NCBI GenBank assembly: GCA_037043015.1
Contig: CM073324.1
Span: forward strand, 9,507,013-9,571,012
Origin: Bryum argenteum
Taxonomy: Eukaryota > Streptophyta > Bryopsida > Bryales > Bryaceae
Length of the DNA stretch: 64,000 nucleotides
Direction of reading: 5' to 3'
Positions 11,282 to 24,078 of the stretch are shown one piece after another. The position numbers were made by a program, and so were the translations under genes. The notes under the pieces are model-generated. The model was given only the letters and a program-made list of their open reading frames with translations. It ran no database searches and had not been told where the DNA came from. Every line of letters begins with the position of its first letter. Position 1 is the first letter of the stretch.

Positions 11282-11716
11282 TTGAAACCCCTCTTGATGT
11301 CCACGGAGGCCAAGGAACAACACCAATACCGTCCAACTCCCTTCACAAACTGCTACCAATGTACTTCAGCTCTGCCCTTGCTCTGATCCTGTAACCTAAT
11401 ACGAGTACAATGCAAGCTGACCTTCGCTCATGATGAGTGACCATCACTACCAAATAGGGGTACCTGACAAAAAGTTGCACCTTCCATTGATTGTAGAGAG
11501 AAACAACTTTTCATACAAGTCCTGACTATTGTGGAATCAGAGGAGAGATGCAACGAGAAATTGAACGCAAAATTGAATCAAGTTATCTACAGATAGGCGA
11601 GAGTGGCTCTCTATCCCAACCTCGTGCAGAAAATGAACTGGTTTCAACAGACCCAGTTGACAAATAATCTGGAAGAGTTCAAGTCAAGGTACAGCTCGAC
11701 AACGCCCTGGCTAGTT
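11282..11716. other. Short intergenic region / SEC14 3' flank
   Basis: No gene is seen. It lies between the tRNA gene and the SEC14 stop codon, and the part near 11716 should be the SEC14 3' untranslated region. Confidence 0.4.
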
Positions 11717-13300
11717 TCAGGCTCCCTGCTGCCTTTCATCTGCTAACTTTCTCCGCAAACCAAACTTAGCATCATCTTGTCGCATCTGTTTAGAGTACTC
11801 TTCCAGACTGAAGTTCTCGTCTTTTAGCAACTCCTCTAACGTGCTCTGATCAAACAGATCGTTGACAAGCTTCATTGAGGTAGGGTCGTTGCTGTATACG
11901 AATTTCACTTTCTTTGCTGTTTTGCTATCCAAAAATGGCTTCACGATCTGTTCAGGAATATGGCATGTTAATGTCTCTCTACCTTGTACTAAACACGTAG
12001 TACCCTAATACGAGTGCAGTTCTGGATGCAAGATCAATCAGCATTTCGATATCTCTGAATTTTGAACTCTAACCTCGAGCAACCACAAAGTAGCCTAGCT
12101 AGTATTATGGTGCTTATAGAAAGTTGATTCAAGGTAACGATAAGTGTTGAGTTGATCGGGTTGATGCTAATAGTTGTAACGTCATATTAAATGCATTGAC
12201 AATAAGAGAATGTGGGGTGAATATGTCGGTGTGACAAGACGGCATGGACACTCACCAACCAGAAAGTTTCGAAGATATGAGGAGGATTCAACAAGATGGC
12301 CATGCCTAGTCGCTCCGGGTAGTGGTTCTGCAAGACGTAGGCAACCTCCTGGACAGTTTTGACAGGCATGGACTTGCCCATGCTCCAGCCTTTGAAATCG
12401 ATTAACCAAACCATCTGCTCTTGGTCCGCTGGCAAGTTCAGTATGGCATTCTCCATAGAGTACACCAGCTGTTTAATCTGACCATCCCGGGAAGTAGTAT
12501 TCTGCACCAGATTCATCATCATCATAATCAACAAACTGACCAGATTCCCTGCATACCTCTGATGCACTCATTGACCAGCTCGAGTTCCATTCATGACTTT
12601 TAATGATCACCTTGAAAGGACATACTTTGAGCGACCAACAATCATGATAATGATACAATCGCTCAGAAGCAATTCAAAGCCACTTACTTAATATTGCAAT
12701 GACGTAAATTGCACTTAGACTGGAACATTAGCCAGATGAAAAACCACAATTTGTACCTTAATCTCCACATTCTCCACTGTCAGATTCAGCCACAGCTCAC
12801 CTGTCTTGCGGGACGCATCACCAGAACAGAATGACCCTGCTTGTCTATACACGCCGCTCTGTACACTTTACCCGTCTCCGTTTCGGAAGCAACGTCTTCC
12901 TGGAACAATCACAAGAGATTCGCAAATCAGGAATGTGGTGCCATGAACTAACGAGATTCAGAGATAGCAATGTACTGACCCAGCGAATTTCCTCTGGTTT
13001 ATAACTTTCCCTCCACGCCAAAGACTCTCGCAACATCTTCTCGGCTTTCTTGACACTCCAACTGCGAGCACGCAGATACCTTCTGAGGCAATCATCAGTG
13101 ACATATTGCAATGCACGTCCACTGAGAGGGCCCAACGCTGTCCTCAGATCATTCACCTGAAACGGAAAAACCCATCAAAACACTGCCTATCTCTGATTGA
13201 GTATAAAGCCAACACAGCGAGAGAAAGCAACCTTAGCTTCCTCGTCCGCGTAGGAGGTCGGCTCATCCTGTCCTCCCTTCGATGACATGAATCGCTTCAT
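11717..13300 (-). CDS. SEC14-like CRAL-TRIO lipid-transfer protein
   Basis: The predicted role is binding and exchange of phosphatidylinositol or a similar lipid at membranes. Five exons on the minus strand (13300-13232, 13156-12980, 12899-12801, 12501-12256, 11947-11717) join without a frame break to 273 aa, typical of short plant SEC14 proteins without GOLD or nodulin domains. Residues about 24-80 form the CRAL-TRIO N-terminal helix region (CLRRYLRARSWSVKKAEKML and LAWRESYKPEEIRW). The CRAL-TRIO lipid pocket follows (VYSMENAILNLPADQEQMVW, LIDFKGWSM, VLQNHYPERLG, LNPPHIFETFW, VKPFLDSKTAKKVKFV). The C-terminus is charged (EEYSKQMRQDDAKFGLRRK). The start is the first ATG of the open exon; a second in-frame ATG lies four codons later. 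Which of the many plant paralogues it matches cannot be decided. Confidence 0.93.
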
Positions 13301-14150
13301 CGCTACAAAAACCTGCTCATGCCCCAACCGAGAAGAATCTGTCGCAACAACACAAACCCTCGACCAGAAGTACGAGAGGGAAGATGTGGGGGAGGGAGGT
13401 ACTTCCTACTCACTAACGCACCTAGTAAGTAACACACTGTACATGTACAGTATAATGCAACCGGCTGAACACGAGCCTTGTGAAAATTAACAACTGGGGA
13501 AGCATCGCGGTGAGCTTCGAGTGGTGGAATCGAACCGGACAAAACCCTAAACTGTTGCGGACAGTATTGCATTGATGGTTTGTACCCGTGACCAGAGCTC
13601 GCAGACTTGAATCTGTCAGTGAGTGCTGGTGCCAAAAGCAGGGCGTGGCGTTATTAAAGGACAAAAGGGGGGCTGAGTGGCATTGCATGAGCGATCTCAA
13701 GGGTTGGAGATCCAGCACGAGGCCACCACGCGCGGATTTTTACTGCATTTTGGGATGATCCTCTCCCGGAAGGAAGCTCCTTTTGTAGCTCGAACGAAGG
13801 TTCTTCCACTTACTTGCTTGCATGGGCAAACATCGGACTCCTACACGTGGTGCTTATTGCCACGCAGATCCAAAAAGAATGTCAATGGTGATATTATACT
13901 ATAAATAAGACTTCTAGAAACCATGTGGTATATATATTCCACCTTTCTCAAAGTATCATTATGGGCTAGTACTGGATTTTGTGCTTTCATTCAAGTTTGG
14001 GTATTTTGAGTTGTCTGTAAAATCATGGCCAGTGTGCAACAATTCAAAGTCTCAGAATCAGCTAGATCAAAGAAGGGTGTGACAATGCTATCAACAATTA
14101 GCCTTGAGGGAGTTTACATTGTGGGGAACTTTAGCGAATTCTATGTATAT
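13301..14150. other. Intergenic: SEC14 promoter side, no other gene
   Basis: An ACAAAACCCTAAAC telo-like word near 13541 is the only promoter-like feature noticed. Small open frames here lack homology that I recognise. Confidence 0.4.
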
Positions 14151-14511
14151 TTAAAATGCCCATGGGGTCGAAAAGGGGCAGCCCAAAATTGGATCGCAGC
14201 ATCTTTTAGACTTGGGCATCATGAATAGTGCACTTTTGAACTTGGGCATCATGATGAACCAATCAATGATGAGCTTGTAACCTGCGACAAGGTTATGTAC
14301 AACCCCAACCTACCTACCACAATCCATGTAAAGCACAAAATCACTCATACAAGTTGTGAATTGAATTGTAACTTACACTTTTTGATTGCGTCATAAGAAG
14401 GTGACCAATTTTACATCAAAATATAAGTGAAAAGTTCACTACAATGAGAGCTATAGAGCAAATCATGTTGAATAAAAGCCCCTCGGGCCTGCTTGGGCGT
14501 TCAAGGATTAA
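14151..14511. mobile_element. TTAA-type short MITE, subfamily 'AACGCCCATGG', copy 1
   Basis: It shares the whole body of copy 2 (14546-14907), including the blocks 'ggcagcccaaaattggat', 'caatgatgagcttg' and 'aagcacaaaatcactcat', and ends in GGGCGTTCAAGGATTAA. Its left end is worn (TTTAAAATGCCCATGG). No coding capacity. Confidence 0.7.
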
Positions 14512-14545
14512 TATAGAGAGTTTTAGTTTGTCATGAAAACCTTAA

Positions 14546-14907
14546 CCCTTAAACGCCCATGGGGTGTGAAACGGGCAGCCCAAAATTGGATCACAACATC
14601 TTTTGGACTTGGGCATCGTGAATAGTGCACTTTTTGAACAAGGGCATCATGAATGCACCAATCAATGATGAGCTTGCAACCTCCTACAAGGTTATATACA
14701 ACCCCAACCTCGCTACCACAATCCTTTCAAAGCACAAAATCACTCATACAAATTGTGATTTGAATTGTAAAATTTCACTTTTTGGATGCATCACAAGAAG
14801 GTGACCAGTTTGACATCAAAATATAAGTGAAAAGTTGAGTACAGCGAGAGCTACAGGAAAGATTCTGTTGGAAGGTGACCCCTCGAGTCACCTTGGGCGT
14901 TTAAAGG
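14546..14907. mobile_element. TTAA-type short MITE, copy 2
   Basis: The element is 362 bp, starts CCCTTAAACGCCCATGG and ends TTGGGCGTTTAAAGG, and is bounded by TTAA at 14542-14545 and 14908-14911. The body matches the copies at 32895, 33137 and 41313. Non-autonomous. The TTAA flanks and C-rich inverted ends suggest a piggyBac- or Kolobok-type transposase supplied elsewhere. Confidence 0.8.
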
Positions 14908-14911
14908 TTAA

Positions 14912-16371
14912 GCTAGGTTTGGCCTCACTTTAGAAAGCCTTCAGTTTTAGTATGTTGCTATGTTTTAGCAGAAAGACCTTGGTGCTCTCTTGATGTTCCT
15001 CTCTAGAAAGCTTATTAGTTATTCTATGCATAACTATATTGTAGATTGTAGAACATTTTTACCTTCTGCGTTACAAACACATAAGCCAATTCATAATTAG
15101 TGACGTACCTTCCATGAATTCTCACTATTTAAAGAAGTAGTTCTATAAGGTAGGTTGAAGGGCTTCGCAATATGCCTCAACAATGATGTACATGATAAAT
15201 ATAATCAATAACATGTTATAATAAGCAATTAACCATGTAGATCATAGCCTATATATGTCACAAATGGAATGAAGGAATGCTTTCTGATCTCAATTGTACA
15301 ATCTTGTAATTAATATATTGTAGGTCATGTAGGCCAAATTTTGAGTAATGGGCCTCATAGATTCTGAGATCATAACACATTAGTGCTTAAATAAAATCAC
15401 AAGAACTCATTATTTTTACTTTGGAGAGAAAATGCTACAGATTGATTAACTCACCTCTCTCCTATTGAGTCTTCTACAAGAATATTGTATGAGAAGTTGT
15501 TGCTTTTGGAAAAGTATCATTTGGTACACTTTTCAACAACTGCTATGATTATTTCCTTTACCCCTTTGCCAACCACCATGCAAGTTCACATTCTTCAACA
15601 TTTTTCCTTTAAATATAACCATGTATTATGATCTTTTGCGCTAACAATAACATTATCTGCTACTATTGGGGATTATGAGGCATTTAGAAGATTACATTAA
15701 GATCCATGGTGCGAAATGCAAATTTCATAAGCAAGCACAAGAAGAGGCCAAGACGCACTCTCAAGGTCGAATAATGCAAGGTGACAATATTTGGGGTATT
15801 TTCAAAACTAATCTTACGTGAAGAACTATTTTCTAGAATGCCCCTTCGAGCATCACAACCCAAATACATAAACCCCTCCTAAGAAAATTCACCTTAATAT
15901 TGCTGACATTTTTGCAGCGCAATCCCTTGTTAAGAGTGAGTTTTCCCTCGTAGCAGGTGATTGCAGGAAAAGTGTCAAGCCTTCATCCGATTTCAAATTT
16001 ATAGTTGTTTTTGTGGATGATTCATGAAGATTTTACATTTAGAAATCAATTGCAACGAGGTGAATGCACCAAATAATTCATGTCCTCGTTGGACTCCACC
16101 CTCCTCCTCCCGGGATTATTTGGCACATTACCCTTGTCGCAGGTGATAGCCGTATACATAGATGACGAAAGGTACAGCGACTGTAGATCTGTATACGGAC
16201 GTGGGCGTGACCGTGAGGTGACGAACACGACGACTACTGGTCGCAGGAATTCGAAGCGTGCAAATGGTCCAGAAAATTTTCCGACGGCCAATGGACGTCC
16301 GAGAGTAAAAGGCTATCCTGCAGCACGAGGTGAGCACGCAGCTGCTGAGGCGGGAAGCAAACGAGAGAGCT
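14912..16371. other. Intergenic region upstream of nitrobindin gene
   Basis: An AT-rich stretch with no recognised gene or element to about 16050, then more GC-rich sequence that is probably promoter and 5' untranslated region of the next gene. Confidence 0.4.
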
Positions 16372-17485
16372 ATGGCGGTCCCATTGCATCCGCAGTTGCA
16401 GGCGCTCTCGTTTCTGCTTGGCACCTGGCGCGGTGAAGGCGAAGGAGGATTCCCTACTATCCAGTCCTTCAAATACGGCGAGGAGATCAAGCTCTGGCAT
16501 ACCGGCAAGGTACGCACTCTTCTGTCCTCTCCTGTACAATTCGTTCGAGAATTCGCTAAAGAATCACCGCGTATCGCCTAATCCGCGCAATACTGCAAGA
16601 GTGGAGAAGTGAACGAACAAAAACTACTTTAGAATCGGCTGTGGATTTTTGAGTAAGACGAAAGTACTAGCTGTAGTCACTCTATATGTGGATGTCAATT
16701 AGGGTTAGGGCCTGAGCCACATTTGAGGCTTACTATTGGAGGACATTGAGAATTGAGCAAATTTCAGAAAGTTCACTACGGCGAAATTTTAGTATTGAAG
16801 TGAACACGTAGAGGCATCGGAGAGTAAGGAATTTAAGCAGCGATCTGGCATTCATGTCGTTTGTTTGACTTATTCTGTTTCTCACTTGACATGATTCAAT
16901 GCAGCCTGTGATCGCATATACTCAAAAGACATGGAAAGCAGCTTCAGGAGAGCCTATGCATGCAGAGAGTGGGTATTGGCGTCCCAAGCCGGATGGCTCG
17001 ATAGAAGTCGTCATTGCTCAGAGCACCGGTCTGGCTGAAGTGCAGGTACAATGCCATTCTTTTTCGTCTAAGCTTCTGTGCTAGGAAGCAGCTAGCCAGC
17101 TCTTATTGTATAATCATGTAGCTAGAAAGTACATAGTCATGCTGTGCTGAGAAGGTTTTGGAATCGGAAGATGCTCTAAACTAACGCACCAGTGTTGTGC
17201 AGAAAGGATCCTTTGACGCAGCAAAGAAGACGGTGAAATTACAGAGTACTGTTGTTGGTAACGCTTCAAAGGTTAGAGTCGATTATGTCTCACTGTGTGT
17301 TGGAAGGTGGCAAGTGAAGGTGTGAGCGTGTTTCTTATTTTCTAGAATGCTGGCAGGTTTTGGACATAGCGCGGCTGTTTGAAGTAGAAGGGGAGGAGTT
17401 AAGGTACACGGTGGAGATGGCCATCCATGGGCATGAACAGCAACCTCATCTTCGAGCTGTGTTGAGAAAAGTTACTGGTGATTGA
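16372..17485 (+). CDS. Nitrobindin-like heme-binding beta-barrel protein (THAP4 C-terminal domain / UPF0678 family)
   Basis: Plant nitrobindins are small beta-barrels that bind ferric heme and nitric oxide. Four exons (16372-16509, 16905-17045, 17203-17271, 17357-17485) join without a frame break to 158 aa, close to the 166 aa of Arabidopsis At1g79260. Diagnostic stretches are HPQLQALSFLLGTWRGEGEG near residues 6-25, PVIAYTQKTWKAASGEPMHA then ESGYWRPKPDGSIEVVIAQS and TGLAEVQKGSF in the middle, and the C-terminal HGHEQQPHLRAVLRKV, which carries a histidine in the region where the family coordinates heme. The ATG at 16372 gives the family-like start MAVPLHPQLQ; an in-frame upstream GTG is not used as a start. 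The gene stands alone on the plus strand. Confidence 0.93.
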
Positions 17486-18649
17486 GTCTTGTTCGAGATC
17501 GATTCATTTAGAGTGTATAGAAGCAGGTTTAAAGCTTGAATCTGTTGTCTGCAATTATTTCTTATTCCAGCTTGTGAGTTGGTGCTCAATAGTGGCAAAG
17601 CTATTTGTATCTATTTATTGCAGTTTTGTAAATACGCCGATGAGTGGTGCCATTTGAGCCAATGAGGCTCAGGGATTCAATTGGAGAGTGGCGAACAATG
17701 AGTTAGTTTAATTCAAAACGGTTTGAGTATGGTCATCTTACGGACATGGTTTTCAACTGTCCATTCTATCAACGTGGAAGCTCCTACTATTGAGCAAGCA
17801 AGCCCAATAGAGTTGTGATAAAGCACTTATTTGCTAGGCTAGGCATTCCCTTGTCTTGTTCCAGAGCATTCTAGAGTAGATGCAGACTTGATAGCAAGGT
17901 CCTAACGGAGAGGTGCCTATAACCCCGTGCAATCTAAACTAGTCAGATGTGATTTGGGGGTCAAGAGTTTTGAAGCCAAGAGAAGCAACTCAACTTACAA
18001 GAGCACACCTAATGAAGCAAGGAGAATTGTGGCTCCATTCAAGTGCTCTTAGCGTTGTAGCCCCTAAATCAAACAATCCATTGGACAAGCTTGACATTTT
18101 GTATTTTCTAATACAATAAAATTTGATGACCATAGTGGTAAGGACCATCGTGAGTGCCCATTAACAAAGTCGCACAAGCAAATGGTAAGGCCCACTATCA
18201 GAAGGGTTGGAGGAAAATTTAGAGGAGGGGTGAGATTATGGAGGTTGGAAAAATGACATTACAAAGATTGGGTGTTCTTGGGGGACATAGAAACACTCTA
18301 GTACTAAGGTATGAAGGCCTTTTTTTGTACATTCAAGGAATTCACTATATTTGAAATGGTGGAACAAGTGCCTTACTATTTTTCAGTAATTAGCAAGAAG
18401 AAAAGAGGAAGTTTCCCTATTTTTCAAAAAAAAAAAAGTACTTACAAATTCTAGAAGTGATCAATATAGGTTAATTTATAGTAATACACCCTATTGCATG
18501 TATGTGTGGGTTACATTGAGGGTAATTCCAAGGTGATCAAATCTTCATAGGAGCAAGAATCTAGCATGCACACTTACACGGAGGGGGCTGCCTTTAGGTT
18601 CTCCTACGATAAATAGTAAACAAAACCTCTCACATTTAACTTGAACCCT
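17486..18649. other. Intergenic region, no gene seen
   Basis: The first part is the nitrobindin 3' flank. The rest has mixed composition with a short poly-A at 18427-18438. No repeat family seen elsewhere in the window was recognised. Confidence 0.4.
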
Positions 18650-18658
18650 ACATATATG
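18650..18658. repeat. Left 9-bp target-site duplication of the MULE
   Basis: ACATATATG, identical to 26619-26627. Confidence 0.9.
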
Positions 18659-19806
18659 GCCGCTCACTAAATCCAATCCATGTTCCAAATGTCAGGCCCT
18701 GTTTTAGTACTCTTTCCGCGAACCGCGTAATGGAAAGAAAGCGGATTTTGCCCCGATCGCGAGCGTCTTTTTCTTCCCGCCCGCGTCTTTTCCTTCCCGA
18801 TACACACCATTGCACCTATCGTCCAGTAACACTATCGACCACCGATACCCTGGACCTCGCGTCTATCCCTATCGGCTCTGTGGGGCCCACTACCCGATAC
18901 GTCCCTCTCGCGGACGCCCCGTTTCGCTCTCCGTACCCGATACGTACCACCCTAAACCAGATCCACTGTTCTCGGCCGGGTGGGGCCCGCTGACCGATAC
19001 CACTCTATCGTCTAGCCGATAAGCCGTGCCCCCATCCCGCACGCGCATTTATTGCCCCCTGCCTGATATGCCCACTTTCCACTGTTATCGGCTTCATCCG
19101 TTTCCACTATTATCGGCTTCATCCATTTATACTGTTATCGGGTACTAGTTTTCATTCATCCATGATATCATAACCAACATGTCACATCCGATGCGCTGAG
19201 CGGAATGGGATGTGTGAGATTTGCGAATCCGAGGTCTGATGAGACGGAATGATGAGGTTTTGAGTGTTTTGATAGTATTCTTTTTTTTTTGAATCAATAT
19301 GCACGATGGTGAAATGATAAAAAAATTTAGTGAGTTATCACTTCAAATGTTGGAAGTGGCGGCTGTCAAGGACGAGGGCGGCGCTCGAAGTGGACGCCAT
19401 CATTGCTCGCGTCATTTCGCCCATGCAAGGTTTGGCATGCTGGAATGGCAACGTTTGCCTTTGGCGAACTCAGCTTCATTTGCCATCTTCGCGCATTCTG
19501 TGGAAATTCCGTGGCGCTCCTCCTACGCTTCGTCGATTGCGGAAAACTCTCCCACATTTTCAGTTTCCGACGCTGCTTTCCGGTGAGTTGCCATTGCTAT
19601 TCTGAATTGTCGTTTACGCCTCAGTGTGTAGCGTTTTAAGTTGTGACGATCGAACAAGCAGACAAGAGCTCACTTCCTGCAATTAGGGTTTAGAGCTAGT
19701 TTATTGGTGGTCGAATGCAAATATTTTGGCGTCATGTTAGAACGAGGAATGTCGCCCATACGAGAATGCATATCTCCATAATTCAGTTAACGTTGGTGGT
19801 AGGTCG
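18659..19806. repeat. Left terminal inverted repeat of the MULE
   Basis: Inverted match to 25471-26618. The outer 300 bp is rich in CCGATACC/GGTATCGG words. The innermost 70 bp is the antisense copy of the last codons of the peptidase gene. Confidence 0.9.
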
Positions 19807-20323
19807 CATTCACGATAGGTGTTGAAGCAGAATTTTATGGATTGACAAAAGTAGTGCTGGTATCTTGAATTCTGTCTTTGTTCGATTTTTGTTTTGCGTT
19901 CACGATAGGGCTTACTCGAGAAATGGAGAATTGCCGATTGTAGAGCGTTAATACTTGTTTTTGTTGGAGATTATGGTTAGGAATGCTTGTTGTTTTTGTT
20001 GGAGATTATGTTTTGCAACGTTTGTTGTTTTTGTTGGAGATTATGTTGTGCAACATCTGTTGTCTAGAAACGGGGTCAGTGTTTCACCTATCGTCTACGT
20101 CGTGATGCCTATCGTCTACCTCGTAACGCCTATCGCCTAACGCTTATGACGTATCGTCTACCTCGTAATGCCTATCGCCTATCGCCTAACGCTTATGACG
20201 TATCGTCTCTCGTATCTCGTGTCGCGTCTGTTGTCTATCTTTTGTTCTAGGTTTTGGTGTTATCGACACTGACGGTCTGTATGCAAATCTCTACCATGTG
20301 TGATTTTGTAGACCTGCAGAGAT

Positions 20324-20755
20324 ATGGGAAAGGCCGGATCAATATCAATATGCGCATGCAAGGCCGCCTTTATCGCATCCAATATCGAATTGAAGGCAAC
20401 TCGCATCAAGTACAACCCGGATACCAAGAAGGTTGAGCGAGTCTTTGGGGTGGAAAATACACACTTCGGAAGGGAGGAATGGGCCCCGATGGACGCAAGG
20501 CTTCTCATCCTCGAGATGCATGGGCCGCAGTCGGACATGTGCGAGACGGTCATTGACAAACACGACAACAAAGTGAAGATGTACAAATGTCCTCATTGCC
20601 AGGCGCACTTCCAGAAGCACAGACTCAACATTCATCTCTTTCATGCAAAGTGCCCTAAGAAACCGGAAGATGCCGGCGTACCCCAACCTCGATATCCCCC
20701 GGTAGCTAAGTTTACAAGGACATACAAGATGCGTCAGACGAGGAGAGAGCCATAG
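20324..20755 (+). CDS. Zinc-finger protein segment encoded in the MULE
   Basis: The 143-codon open frame begins MGKAGSISICACKAAFIASN and holds one finger, YKCPHCQAHFQKHRLNIHLF followed by HAKC, with C-x2-C and downstream H and C ligands (C2HC or C2H2 type) at about residues 87-109. It ends in basic residues. It may be the first exon or exons of the element's gene, giving a DNA-binding N-terminus. I do not recognise the full domain as a transposase. The frame continues in a shifted phase after 20755, so an intron or a break is likely there. Confidence 0.55.
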   Translation: MGKAGSISICACKAAFIASNIELKATRIKYNPDTKKVERVFGVENTHFGREEWAPMDARLLILEMHGPQSDMCETVIDKHDNKVKMYKCPHCQAHFQKHRLNIHLFHAKCPKKPEDAGVPQPRYPPVAKFTRTYKMRQTRREP

Positions 20756-20765
20756 CCGTTTTCCA

Positions 20766-23700
20766 GAGTGTGCCTGAGGTATCAGAGAAACCCGCGAGGA
20801 GGCGTAGAGGGACTGTGTTATCGAAGAGACGGGCGAGAGGTCCGATGACAGTACTCGCCCACGCAAGACGCGTAGTTCTGCCTCTCGTGCACGGGTGGAT
20901 TCAGAAGCTGATGATGCATCTGACGAAGGGAACAACGACGATGATGATGGTGGACATCAATCACCGGCTCCGATGAACGATACTTCGGAGTATGTGGATC
21001 CTATCGGGGACGATGGTCATCCGGATGGTGTCCATGACGATACCCGAGAGGACGAGGCTCTCGGCCACGACTCTCATCCGCCTTCCAGTTCTGAGAGAAC
21101 TATCTCGGCCTTGCAGAGAGACCAACTGGAAGCAACGAATTCTCCTGGTGTTCGTATAGAAGGTGGTTCTCAAGCAGATGCGAGTGCGTACAAGGTAGTC
21201 AATAGGGCAGCAGAAGAGCTATCGGATAGCAGTGACGAGGATGAAGATGTGTCTGAGTACCTGGAGCAGTTTAGGAGAATAGTGGGGGAAAGAAGGTGGG
21301 AAGACTCACGATTCCGATTCAAGGCGAAACAATCGGATTCGCACGTACTACACACATGGAGCGTGTACGAGAGGAGGTGTTCCGCGGGTATAGTATGAAG
21401 ACTCGGAGCCTCTCCCAAGGATCGCCTTTTTACATCCTCCTCACGCACGGGTTAGTTGCGGATGGTGCGGCGTCCGATGTGTGCGGGATTTGGAAGACTC
21501 AAACGCATGGTCGCGGAGTTAGTGGGACAGGGGAGGAACGCGATGCCCTTCAAGACTGCTATCGGGCAGGCGTTCATTGCCGATGTCCCGAAGTGGGAGT
21601 TGGACGCGTGCAAAGTTATTTGCGGTCACGCGGAATCACCATGGGAGGAACCACCTCCGGAGTTCTGGATGAACTCCATAAACAGCACATGGGCATTCTT
21701 AGAATGCGAGTCTGATCTGCGTGATTGGGATGTATCGGGTAAGGCGAAAGCCAAAGCGAGCATTGGAATCACGCTGTCGTCTTCCGGGAGCGGATGGCTA
21801 CATACGATGCGGTTCATGGTTTAGAATGGGAGTCATTGCATTGGAATCATAACATGCTTTTCCACTACACCGCTGCAAATGACCTCATTCGACCGCTGCT
21901 CCCGCCAATGCCATGGACACACGACGTGCACGAAGCGCAAACGATTGTGGATACGTCAAGAAAGTGCGCGTTGAATCGAGCACGCCCCGAGAGGCAAGAC
22001 TTACGAAGTGTTGGTTCATCACCAAGGGCTTTAATTCTCCGTAAGCTTCCTTCCTATCGGGTACCCGATATTCATTCTGTTTACTTTCTTGATTATCGGA
22101 TACGCGAGAGTGTATGTGTCGTGTAACGTAGTCTGTCCTTGTTGGTTATCGTATAACTGATATCTAGCATTGTACTTATCGGGTACTCCGTTGCTGCAGT
22201 GGAAACAATATGTGTCACCCGAACACGAAAGTTAGCCGCGAACGACTTGGGAAATTGCGGGAGAGGGCAATTAACGGATGGGAAGGCGCCTTTCACCTAT
22301 ACGATAAGTTGGGATGGATGTTGTTCAAATGGTCGAAAGTATGGTGACGGAGAACCTCAAGTTGAGGCTCTCTTTGATCGACTTGATGGGAGTATGCCCG
22401 ATAGTGGAGTGGCCCAACACGTTCATCTCTTATGTTCGGGCCCGAGCAATTATCGACTTGGTGAATGTGATCACGAGAACGAGGTCCTGCAGAAGTGGGT
22501 TATCGGATGCCTTCCTAGCGCATATCTGCCATGGCATACACTAGACGATATGTGCTTACTACGAGAAGACCTCGACCTCCACTTCATTGGAAGCACAACA
22601 TGTAATTATCGTCCATGTTTTATCATCTTATCATGTTCGGGTTTAGGCTATTCTTATTATGATATACATTTACTGGCGCGAGTTTTGATGTTCCGGATAT
22701 GTGCAGATATACCCGACGCTCTGGAACCGATCGAATTACCAAACGGGATCACTCATGTTTACGACCATCCTATAGTGGTCGCGAGACAACAAGACATGAC
22801 CGATTGCAAGAAGGCGATAACGAAGCTCTGTAACAACGAAAGGTATCGGTTCGAACTTAAACCCGTAGCGGACGAAGCCGCGGACATGTCAACGGAGACG
22901 CGGGATGTAGAAGGAGCGGAAGCACTTATCGGGCCGTGCATGGAGGTTACGGTTGGATCTCATGTTCCCGATTCGGATGATCCTAATCTTACGGAGTGCA
23001 CCGAGGAGCGAGAAGAAAGCATGTCGATCCGGCGGAGGAGGTGACCGAGAGAGAGCGATGAGGAAGCCGGGACATCAACGGATGATGTGGCCGATAGCAC
23101 AGGTGATGACCTTGGTATCGCGGAGGGGGCCGCGGATACGGGAGAGGACGCTTCCACACCCATGGAGGAGGTGGTCGTCGTGCGAGAGAAGGATGTGGGT
23201 CTGACGGAGGAGGTCGCTGAGAGATCGAAGGGAGTCATTACACCTACGGAGGCGGAATCCGAGAGGCCACGAGATGGATGAGGGTCTCACTTCGGGGGTT
23301 TCCGATAGAGAAGAGGGAGTTCATTCACCCATGGAGGTGGAGGCCGAGAGGCCAGAGAAGGTCGTGGGTCCAAGTGAGGAGGTAACCGAGAGGCAAGAGG
23401 GAGCTGTGACACCCATGGAGGTGGAGGCGGAGAGGCCAGAGATGGATGTGCGTGCAGCTGACGAGGTTGCCGAGAGACAAGAGGGAGCTGTGTCACCCAT
23501 GGAGGTGGAGGCCGATAGGCAAGATGAGTCGTTCGTGCCGATGAGGGAAGATGGCTTCTTGGAGGGGTTCCCCGAGAGGGTAGAGGCAGATGTCTTTGGA
23601 GAGGGAGGAATCGCGGAGAGGTTACCCGAGAAGGTAGACGATAATGTCTTTGCCAAGTCGGATTTGGCGGTTCCAGTCGCGAGAGTTTGGAGGAAATATT

Positions 23701-23843
23701 GCTTGCCGAGCCAAAACGTTACGGAGAGGGAGGTCGAAGGGAAACCCGATAGTGCCCGCCACAAAGTGAACGTGGCCGACATGGCATTGGCGGATGTACC
23801 TCGAGCGCCTACTTGGGCGCCTACACGACGCCGCCGCTTCTAG
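20766..23843 (+). pseudogene. Central coding region of the MULE: acidic and repetitive, function unknown
   Basis: Several coherent frames follow one another on the plus strand. An acidic Ser/Asp-rich stretch near 20895-21280 is followed by a globular-looking part near 21456-22040 (RNAMPFKTAIGQAFIADVPK; CWFITKGFNSP just before a splice-like site). Two GT-AG introns are plausible at 22041-22199 and 22602-22706. A Glu-rich region at about 23100-23600 is built of 28-residue repeats (see separate entry). Frame changes between blocks may be further introns or damage. I do not recognise any domain and name none. Confidence 0.4.
23270..23520 (+). repeat. 84-bp coding minisatellite (28-residue acidic repeats)
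   Basis: Three successive units, two full and one partial, are built on PMEVEAERPE and EVTERQEGAV motifs spaced 28 codons apart, within a Glu/Val-rich frame. More degenerate units (E-V-x-E-R-x-x-x-V) extend on both sides. The frame is kept across units, so the repeat is compatible with translation. Confidence 0.7.
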
Positions 23844-24078
23844 CGTAGAGAGACGACAATTGGTTGGACTCGGGTAATGCACGACATATCTCTCGGGCGG
23901 GGTTTTGCGCACTCAAAGCATCCTGCGATCTAGGTCTCTTTTGATTTATCGCAATGCGCGCCAATGCCTTTGACTGAGAGCGGGTTCGGACGCATCCAAG
24001 TAATTCCCACGACCAACATAACTGGAGAAGTACCGGAGCACGCTTTTCCGCTATCTGGAGCGGATGTAATCTACACGG

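Noticed and set aside
11087-11386. Open frame across tRNA-Leu
   Set aside because: The tRNA fold is convincing and the frame has no domain.
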